From assembly GCA_024275165.1 (NCBI GenBank), contig JAJRZQ010000002.1, positions 124,001-188,000 on the forward strand: a stretch of 64,000 nucleotides of DNA. The letters run 5' to 3'. Below are positions 35,739-42,143 of the stretch, piece after piece (the first letter of the stretch is position 1; each line of letters opens with the position of its first letter). The translations under genes were made by a program, and so were the position numbers. Under the pieces are notes generated by a model, which had not been told where the DNA came from, ran no database searches, and saw only the letters and a list, made by a program, of their open reading frames with translations. Origin of the DNA: a bacterium (GTDB lineage Bacteria > SAR324 > XYD2-FULL-50-16).

Positions 35739-36458
35739 ATGACAGAGCTTCCCCAACTGTTTTTGGGTCTTCAAATCCCTCCAGCAAGCGAACGGCCCGC
35801 TTGGCTGATGGAACTCATTGAAAGGGCCTTCAGTCAAGAAGAAGAATTAAAAGGGCTGCACGAGGTGGTGCAAAGCCTGAAAACGCAATTGGCCCAGCAT
35901 CGCCCCGGCCCGGCCCCGGCTTTAGATATCGAGGATGACACCCCAAATGTGGATGCTTCCGGCAAGGGGCTCAAAAAAACCTATGAGCCTTTGCGGATCG
36001 ACGAACAAGCCCTGGAGGCTCAAGCGGAAAAAGAACGGGCCGGAGCCCGGGAAGAGCGCGCGGAGCCGCCCCCCGCCCCGGTAAAGAAAGAAGAGGAAGA
36101 GGAAGAACCGATTTTTGAAGACCTCATCGAAGAGGAGGAAGAGGCACAAAGGGAGGTGGACCCGAAATATAGCGTGACCGTGGATCGGGATTTAATGGAG
36201 TTGATTCCCCTGTTTTTAAAGCAGCGCAGCCAAGAGGCGGAAGATATCAGCCTCTGGGTGAAGATGGGCGAGGACGCGAAAATCGTTCAAACCTGCATGC
36301 GCGCCAGGGGGGTGGCCTTAACCTATGGTTTTGATTATTTAGCCAAGCTGTTGGTCGCCTTGCCCCAAGCAGTGCAAAAACAAGATCGCAAAATGGCAGA
36401 TAAGCTGATCTTTGAGATCAATTTTTTGCTGGATCAGTGCCATATCATCTACGGTTAG
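35739..36458 (+). CDS. Hpt-like protein lacking the phospho-accepting His
   Basis: A 239-residue protein. Residues 1-55 are helical, 60-145 are charged and low in complexity with poly-Glu runs, and 147-239 form a helical domain that aligns with Hpt domains. DRDLMELIPLFLKQR matches the family's DLxxLIPxFLxxR start, and RGVALTYGFDYLAKL matches its KGxxxxYGF block. Where Hpt proteins have G-H-S-x-K-G, this one has CMRARG, so the phosphorylatable His is Met. It cannot pass phosphate by the known mechanism. The next gene starts one base after its stop, and a third follows, both encoding receiver-like domains without Asp. AGGTGATTGC precedes the ATG. Confidence 0.75.
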   Translation: MTELPQLFLGLQIPPASERPAWLMELIERAFSQEEELKGLHEVVQSLKTQLAQHRPGPAPALDIEDDTPNVDASGKGLKKTYEPLRIDEQALEAQAEKERAGAREERAEPPPAPVKKEEEEEEPIFEDLIEEEEEAQREVDPKYSVTVDRDLMELIPLFLKQRSQEAEDISLWVKMGEDAKIVQTCMRARGVALTYGFDYLAKLLVALPQAVQKQDRKMADKLIFEINFLLDQCHIIYG

Positions 36459-36459
36459 C

Positions 36460-37404
36460 ATGAAAAGACATCGAAAAATTTTGCTGGTGGAGCCGGAGCC
36501 TCGGCAGGTTTCCAGATTAAAGGAATTGCTCGCGCCGCTTGCCGCTGATTTTGTGTGGGGTAAAGATGGAGGCGAGGGGGTTCGTTACGCCTTCAGCCAT
36601 TACCCGGACTTGATTTTAGTCAATACCAAGCTTCCGGCGGTCTCGGGGGTGCAGATGGTGCGCCTTTTAAATATGATGGGCTTGCGCATTCCCACCATAT
36701 TTGTGGCCGAGCAGGCCGAGTTTTTAAAGTATAAAACCAACCTGCCCCAGGTGGAGTACAGTTGCTGGATCAGTCGCATGGCAGAAGAATTACTGCCCAA
36801 GGCAACCGAGATTTTAGATGACGCGGAGCGCAGTTTTCGAGATGTGCAATATGTAATGGACGCAGGTGAGTTTTTAGGTCTTTTGTCGAGACATGATCGA
36901 AAGAAAATCTTAGTCGCGGCCGATGTTCAGGTGGTGCGGAATCTTTGCGGGCAGTTGGAGGCAAACGGCTATTACGAGGTCTATTCCGCTATTGATGGGC
37001 GGGAAGCCTTATTTAAAGCCGTGGCCCTGCAACCAGACCTGCTGCTGTTGGCGCACCAACTGCCGACCCTTGATGGCGATAGCCTAGCCCGCTTGCTGTA
37101 TATTCTGGGCCACCCCTTGCCGATTGTTATGCTGACCCTGCACCAAAACCCGACCTTGCAAGAGGAAATGGCGCATTTAGAAGGGGTGAAGGATTTTTGG
37201 ATTTCCGGCCAATGCATGGCGGATCGCAGAATGTTTCAAGATTCGGTGCAGAAACTCGTTGACCTGACAGAACGGGATAAGGAAAAACTCGATAAGGCCT
37301 ACCGCGAGATCGACAGCATGAATTTGGGCGGCGGTTCGACCTCGCCGGATTTAATGGATGACCCGACTCTGTTTCAAGAATTTGAAGATATCGACCTGGA
37401 TTAA
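36460..37404 (+). CDS. tandem pseudo-receiver protein (Asp to Asn and Ala)
   Basis: A 314-residue protein with two receiver-like folds (about 1-115 and 150-265) and a helical tail. Receiver A reads ILLVEPEP then DLILVNTKLPAVSG: the acceptor Asp is Asn. Receiver B reads ILVAADVQ then DLLLLAHQLPTLDG: the acceptor is Ala. Hydrophobic core and helix positions are kept, so folding is likely maintained while phosphorylation is lost. The start at 36460 follows the previous stop by one base (TAGCATG); the frame is open further upstream but overlaps the preceding gene. It should work with the neighbouring pseudo-Hpt and pseudo-receiver proteins. Confidence 0.78.
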   Translation: MKRHRKILLVEPEPRQVSRLKELLAPLAADFVWGKDGGEGVRYAFSHYPDLILVNTKLPAVSGVQMVRLLNMMGLRIPTIFVAEQAEFLKYKTNLPQVEYSCWISRMAEELLPKATEILDDAERSFRDVQYVMDAGEFLGLLSRHDRKKILVAADVQVVRNLCGQLEANGYYEVYSAIDGREALFKAVALQPDLLLLAHQLPTLDGDSLARLLYILGHPLPIVMLTLHQNPTLQEEMAHLEGVKDFWISGQCMADRRMFQDSVQKLVDLTERDKEKLDKAYREIDSMNLGGGSTSPDLMDDPTLFQEFEDIDLD

Positions 37405-37407
37405 GTC

Positions 37408-38310
37408 ATGAGTTTAGAATTGAAAGCGGTTTTAATCAAACCCACTACCGAAACCCTAGGGGTCTTAGAAGATAGCAAGGTGAAGGTCATTCAAGCAAAC
37501 GACTGTTTAGAGGGGGTTCGCCTGATCATTCGCTACCGGCCCGATTTTGTTCTGAGTACCATTGATTTGCCCGATTTAAGCGGCTTGACGATGGCGAAAA
37601 TCTTATACCTCTTAAAGGTGCACACGCCCTTGGTTTTGACCGACCCGAAACACAATCACCAGCATGAAAAGAGGGTGGAAGCCTTGCCCAATGTAAAGGG
37701 ATACTTTATGGAGTCGGGCATTTATTATGATTTAAAAAGCTTTATCGCCAAGTTGCAAAGCGTGAGCCCCTCAGCGAAAGATAAAGAACCCCCGCCGAAG
37801 TATGAATACAGTTTTAAAGAGCGGGAATGGGCAAGCTTAATGAGTCGGCGGAAAAAAAAGCGGATTTTGCTGATCGAAGAAGAAGAACTAACCAGAAAAG
37901 CCCTCTTGATTAAGCTGGACGGCTACACCGATTACGATCTCTTTATGGCGACCAACGGGCTGGAGGGCTTGACCAAGGCTTTGTTGATCCAACCGGATCT
38001 AATCTTAAGCGAAATTGACCTGCCTGAAATCAATGGCTTGGCCATGAGCCAGATTCTTTATATTTTAGATAAACCCTTTCCTGTGGTGTTTGTCACCGCA
38101 AACGACCATAAGGAAACAAAACGCAAAGCGACCCATATCGAAGGAGTGATCGGCTTTTTGCATAAATCCCGCTTGCCGCGCAAGGGGTTTTTGGTCATGG
38201 CGGTGCAGCAATATATGCACAAGGCAGAAAAATTGGCCCAATCTTTAGGCGAGTCCTATAGCAAAGCACGGGCAAATCATTTGGAAACCGAGCAAGCAAG
38301 CCTTTTTTAA
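37408..38310 (+). CDS. tandem pseudo-receiver protein (Asp to Thr and Glu)
   Basis: A 300-residue protein, again with two receiver-like folds. Receiver C (1-115) has DFVLSTIDLPDLSG with Thr at the acceptor position. Receiver D (about 148-270) is well preserved: ILLIEEEELTRK (acidic pocket), DLILSEIDLPEINGL (acceptor replaced by Glu), FVTAND (Thr) and HKSRLP (Lys). Glu at the acceptor site is the classical mimic of the phosphorylated state, so this domain may be locked active. The gene begins three bases after the previous stop. A helical tail follows the last domain; no output domain is present in any of the three proteins. Confidence 0.78.
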   Translation: MSLELKAVLIKPTTETLGVLEDSKVKVIQANDCLEGVRLIIRYRPDFVLSTIDLPDLSGLTMAKILYLLKVHTPLVLTDPKHNHQHEKRVEALPNVKGYFMESGIYYDLKSFIAKLQSVSPSAKDKEPPPKYEYSFKEREWASLMSRRKKKRILLIEEEELTRKALLIKLDGYTDYDLFMATNGLEGLTKALLIQPDLILSEIDLPEINGLAMSQILYILDKPFPVVFVTANDHKETKRKATHIEGVIGFLHKSRLPRKGFLVMAVQQYMHKAEKLAQSLGESYSKARANHLETEQASLF

Positions 38311-38390
38311 GGTTTTATGGGGGAGGGGAACCCTATCCATCTTACACAGCTAGGGAATTTTCCCCATAGAATATTCTATTCTTTTTACAG

Positions 38391-38396
38391 TATAAT
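38391..38396 (+). promoter_or_regulatory. -10 element upstream of lipoprotein gene
   Basis: A perfect TATAAT in an AT-rich region 33 bases before the lipoprotein ATG; a weak -35 (TAGAAT) lies 18 bases upstream. GGAGGG serves as ribosome binding site. Confidence 0.5.
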
Positions 38397-38428
38397 AAGA
38401 ACATAAATTTTTATTTTGGAGGGCAGAG

Positions 38429-40054
38429 ATGAAAAAATATCTTGGGGTCTTTATTTTTGTTATCGCCATTGCTTTGGCGGGCTGTAAAAAAGAAGATACG
38501 ACCACGACCGACACGACGACTACCACGACCACAGGCACGACCGCGACGACTTCAACGGTTTCCGCCTTTCCCAGTGACTTGGCCATTTCTTCCAATACCG
38601 AATCGGTTTCCACCACCTCGGCAAATTGGGTAGCGGCGCAAGATGGGAGCACCATGCAGCAGGATCAAAAATCCAAGAAAGAGCGCTTGAAAAAGGCAAA
38701 AAACCCCACCGTGAAGGCGGATTGCTTCGCCGCCTTAAAGGGGATGGCGGCGCCGATGGGGAGCCCTTTATGTTACGGCCCCACCTTGTATTATACCAAA
38801 CATCCCGATCATCCAAACAAAGACGCCAGCGCGGATACCCTTTCTTCTTGCCCGCAAAATCAAGGCCCCGACGCGGCGGGTACTGGTTGCCTGCCCGGTG
38901 GGGATTTGGGGATTTGGTCCGCTGCCGAGGCAGACGGCACCGCTTGCAGCGCGGCAAAGCTCAACAGCGTGATCCAATCAGCTGCCCAGAGTGTGGATAT
39001 GGGGATTGGCGCGGCCGCGGCAATGGCTTGTGTCGCGAAGTTGAACAGCAATGAAATGCCGGCGGTCGGTAAGACCTTGGATCTTACCGCCAGTTTGAGC
39101 GCGGACGCGGATATGAAAACCATGATGACGATGACCAACGCCACCATTACCCGTGAGTCCGATACAGCCGCCGGCTTACCCGTGTTTACCTCTAAAATGG
39201 ATATCTCCATGACCCCTCCAGGGGGCTCGACAGCGCAAAGTCTCTCTTTGACTTTGCGTCATGTGCCGCAAGACGCGAGCAACGATACCTATAAGGGCTT
39301 GTTGACCATGGTGCGTTCCGGCGGCAGTACGGCTCCCCCTAAACCCATGGACCCGCCTCCTTCTAAAAACTTGAGCGCGAGCAGCTTGAACGCGGTGAGC
39401 GTGGTGTATGAGCAAACGGCAACAGCGTTAAACTACAAGATCATCTCGGCGAATTATTCCTCAAATGCCACGACGACGACGATTTTTGACAGCACGACGG
39501 GGGAGGTCAATCTAGCGGCCCCGGCTACGAGTAATCAAGCCTCGGATGGTTGGAACGGGAACCTGAATGTGATTGTCGGCAACCTGGACGCAAGCGGCGA
39601 CGGCAAGCTCTCGGTGGCTTGGCAGGCAGGGCCGTTGGACGGCTATACCCGAAACTTCAATGTCGATACCACCACCGATACGGCGGGGGTTAAAACAGGC
39701 ACCGCTTATTTTGGCTTTGCCGAGAATGTGGCGAACAAAGCACCGGATTTAACCATTGGGGGCATGATCTGCAATTGGGCCGGCCCCAACAACCAGAAAA
39801 AATCGGCAGGGGGTTGGAGCTATGTGCAAAAGCAAACCATGAAGCTTGATACGGCAACGGGGAAATGGAAACCGGTTGTTTCCAATATCGACTTTGCGCC
39901 CACCAATGATTGCAATTGGCTGAATGTAACGGGGAGTACCTATTCGACCAGCGCGATTACGACCGCCACCACCAAGGGAGCGGTGACGCATAATCTGGTG
40001 AGTAAAAGCACCGGTTATACCTATACTCAGCCCACGGCGCCCACGGCGCCCTAG
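38429..40054 (+). CDS. large lipoprotein of unknown function
   Basis: A 541-residue protein with signal peptide and lipobox (IAIALAGCKK), followed by an almost pure Thr stretch (about residues 25-45), as in secreted linker regions. Several Cys pairs (CYGP, SCPQ, GTGCLPG, MICNW, NDCNW) suggest disulfides outside the cytoplasm. I recognise no domain. Ala/Thr-rich composition with many Asp resembles surface-exposed lipoproteins of environmental bacteria. It has its own promoter and a strong terminator, so it is monocistronic. Confidence 0.8.
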   Translation: MKKYLGVFIFVIAIALAGCKKEDTTTTDTTTTTTTGTTATTSTVSAFPSDLAISSNTESVSTTSANWVAAQDGSTMQQDQKSKKERLKKAKNPTVKADCFAALKGMAAPMGSPLCYGPTLYYTKHPDHPNKDASADTLSSCPQNQGPDAAGTGCLPGGDLGIWSAAEADGTACSAAKLNSVIQSAAQSVDMGIGAAAAMACVAKLNSNEMPAVGKTLDLTASLSADADMKTMMTMTNATITRESDTAAGLPVFTSKMDISMTPPGGSTAQSLSLTLRHVPQDASNDTYKGLLTMVRSGGSTAPPKPMDPPPSKNLSASSLNAVSVVYEQTATALNYKIISANYSSNATTTTIFDSTTGEVNLAAPATSNQASDGWNGNLNVIVGNLDASGDGKLSVAWQAGPLDGYTRNFNVDTTTDTAGVKTGTAYFGFAENVANKAPDLTIGGMICNWAGPNNQKKSAGGWSYVQKQTMKLDTATGKWKPVVSNIDFAPTNDCNWLNVTGSTYSTSAITTATTKGAVTHNLVSKSTGYTYTQPTAPTAP

Positions 40055-40097
40055 GCTGGGGGCCGTTTGAACCTTCAAGGGGCCGAGGAAAAAAGCA

Positions 40098-40127
40098 AAA
40101 AAAGGCGGGTTTTTCCCGCCTTTTTTT
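40098..40127. terminator. strong bidirectional intrinsic terminator
   Basis: GGCGGG-TTTTT-CCCGCC with A-runs before and seven T after. It ends the lipoprotein transcript. Confidence 0.9.
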
Positions 40128-40165
40128 GTCGAAAGTTCAATTGATTTCTGCTATGCTATATTCAA

Positions 40166-40281
40166 GAGATGGGCAGAGGTGAGCCCGCGGGGCAAAAAAG
40201 GTAAGACCCATCTCCTCCAAGGACCCCCTTTTTAAGGGGTCGGCCCCCGGCCAAGTAGGCCGGGGCCAAGCGTTTTTTTTT
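40166..40281 (+). ncRNA. candidate small RNA with three hairpins and U-tract
   Basis: Three stem-loops follow one another. An 8-bp stem GAGATGGG/CCCATCTC encloses an inner GCCC-GCG-GGGC. GACCCC/GGGGTC closes on CTTTTTAA. GGCCCCCGGCC-AAGTA-GGCCGGGGCC (one bulge) is followed by AAGCG and nine T. A TATATT hexamer ends four bases before the first stem, which is about where a transcript would start, though no good -35 is seen. The region lies between a terminator and the uracil-DNA glycosylase gene and does not code. It matches no RNA family I know. It could instead be an attenuator leader. Confidence 0.45.
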
Positions 40282-40549
40282 GAGGGCCTGTGGGAGCGGG
40301 CTCTGGTTGTGAGGTCTCTAGGCCATATTGACCTAGTGCTTTTGTTGAACTCGGATTGGAGGCCTTGAGGCCGAAAATCATCCCCGAAGGGGTGAAACCT
40401 AGCTTGAGTCTTTTGCCATGCATCGGGTGAAAGTAGCGGCTATATGGGCAAGCTGGGGTGGTCGGTCCACCTGGTTGGGCTCGGTTTTGCCCTTTCGGCC
40501 TTGAATCTCTCTCATTGCCAAAAAGGTGGATGAGGGCTAGCCTTTTTTT
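40282..40549 (+). other. non-coding stretch before uracil-DNA glycosylase
   Basis: No gene seen. It has small inverted repeats (GGCCTTGAGGCC, CCCCGAAGGGG, GGTGGTCGGTCCACC) and ends in GGCTAGCC plus seven T directly before the ATG, a possible weak terminator or structured leader. Confidence 0.4.
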
Positions 40550-41473
40550 ATGGATTCCCAAACAATACAACAGAGCTTAGGAGCCTTAAAAAGGGCCTTG
40601 CTCCTTCATGTGGGGCAGGGAAAGCAGTTGCTGCTGGAAGAGTTGGACGCTTCACGCTTGGCCCAGTTGGAGTATCTTGCCGCCTTGCCCTTGAAAGGGC
40701 CCCAAGCCCCACCAGCGGCAAAGCCGAGGCAGCAAGAGTCGAGGCCCCTGGTGGCAGTGTCGGCGAGGGCGGCGGACTCGCTGCCTCCAGCAGAAGAGGG
40801 AAGTCACGAAACAGCCCCCATAACTCGCGTTGAGCCGGTAGCCCCGCCCTCCAGTTTGCCCGAGGCGCCAAAGCGGGTCTTAGACCCTGGTTTAGCTCCG
40901 AGCTTAGATTCGTTGCACCTTCGCTTTAGAAACTGCATGGATTGCGCTTTGGGTGAAGGCCGGAAGTCCTTTGTTTTTGGGGAGGGGAATGGGTCGGCTG
41001 AGTTGATGGTGATCGGCGAGGCCCCAGGAGAGGAAGAAGACCGCCAGGCTAGGCCCTTTGTTGGCCGTTCCGGTCAGCTTGTGACCCAGATGATTACCGC
41101 GATGGGAATCTCGAGAGAGTCGGTGTATATCTGCAATGCAGTTAAATGCAGGCCGCCGGGGAATCGAGCTCCAAAAAAAGAAGAAGTGGCCGCTTGTCGG
41201 CCTCTGTTGGAACGCCAGATTGAGCTGCTGCGACCAAAGGTGATTCTTACCTTGGGCAATGTGGCTACCCATGCGTTGCTGCCGACCGGGGAGGCGATTA
41301 TGAAAATCCGCGGGAGCGTGCAACAATATGGCAAGAGGCTGTTGATCCCTACCTTTCATCCGAGTTATCTGCTTCGCAGCCCTGTTCATTTAAAAGAGGC
41401 ATGGGAAGACATGAGAAAGGTACGGGCTAAGCTTTTTTCAACTCCTCAAGCTCAGCCCCGTGAATCCACTTAA
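40550..41473 (+). CDS. type 4 uracil-DNA glycosylase
   Basis: A 307-residue protein whose C-terminal 190 residues form a family-4 UDG. Visible motifs are GEAPGEEEDRQARPFVGRSG (catalytic and product loop), NAVKCRPPGNR and HPSYLLR. Four Cys for the iron-sulfur cluster are visible (CMDC, VKC and AACRPLL). It removes uracil from DNA in base excision repair. The N-terminal 115 residues are Ala/Pro-rich and variable, as in proteobacterial members. There is no clear ribosome binding site directly before ATG 40550. The 3' end overlaps the convergent small gene by four bases. Confidence 0.92.
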   Translation: MDSQTIQQSLGALKRALLLHVGQGKQLLLEELDASRLAQLEYLAALPLKGPQAPPAAKPRQQESRPLVAVSARAADSLPPAEEGSHETAPITRVEPVAPPSSLPEAPKRVLDPGLAPSLDSLHLRFRNCMDCALGEGRKSFVFGEGNGSAELMVIGEAPGEEEDRQARPFVGRSGQLVTQMITAMGISRESVYICNAVKCRPPGNRAPKKEEVAACRPLLERQIELLRPKVILTLGNVATHALLPTGEAIMKIRGSVQQYGKRLLIPTFHPSYLLRSPVHLKEAWEDMRKVRAKLFSTPQAQPREST

Positions 41474-41682
41474 TTCCCTAAAAGAAATTCATCTGCCGGG
41501 TTGGACGCTTCTCGGTAGGCGAGGAAGTCTTCGTATTGCTCACGGACATCAACGATGCGAGTGATTTTGCCTCCCTGCTTGATGAAGTCTTCGGTAGCCT
41601 GTCGGATGAAGTCTTCGTTGGGTTGAAAGGAGGTGGATTTTTTACTGCGGCGACTGCGTTTTTTAATGATACTTGGACTCAT
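41470..41682 (-). CDS. small basic protein with GGK motif
   Basis: A 70-residue protein starting MSPSIIKKRSRRSKKS. The core ATEDFIKQGGKITRI resembles the short helix plus GGKI motif seen in small regulators such as Pseudomonas SutA (FLSRGGKV), but this is a motif-level likeness only. The N-terminus is basic and probably disordered, the C-terminus acidic. An upstream in-frame Met (41712) would add ten residues. It overlaps the convergent UDG gene by four bases. Confidence 0.55.
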   Translation of the reverse strand: MSPSIIKKRSRRSKKSTSFQPNEDFIRQATEDFIKQGGKITRIVDVREQYEDFLAYREASNPADEFLLGN

Positions 41683-42143
41683 GTTAACCTCTCTAAATGG
41701 GGTTGCCGGCATGGGATCATGAAAGTTACCAAGCCCCGTGATTTCCCATACCGGTGTTGATCACCAGAGTTTGAAAAAGAGTGATCATGGCTTTTTATTG
41801 CCAAGACTATGCCATAGATAAGTTTTAAAGAAAAAAACTAATAAATTACATTGAAATAATTGGATAAAATAAATTATTCTGCTTGTTTGCCAAGGAATCG
41901 AGAGCGAAGGCATTGCGGGGTGAAGTAAAAAACTATACAATAAAAACAATAAGATAATTGCTTTTCAGGGAGACCTGTTTTTTTTGGGGGTTAGACCAAT
42001 TTGTCGAAGCGGTTGAGTCGGCCAACTTGGCCGTGGCCAAGTCCTGGGGGCAGGCCGCTGGAGGCAGGGTTAAACCCTTCTCGTCCAAATGGGCGAGTAT
42101 CAGCCAATCAGTCCAATCGGGATTATAGAACATAGGTATTAAG
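41683..42143. other. AT-rich spacer
   Basis: No gene seen. The part 41800-41960 is strongly AT-rich and probably holds the divergent promoters of the small gene and the peptidase gene. Short inverted repeats (TTGGCCGTGGCCAA) occur near 42030. Confidence 0.4.
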
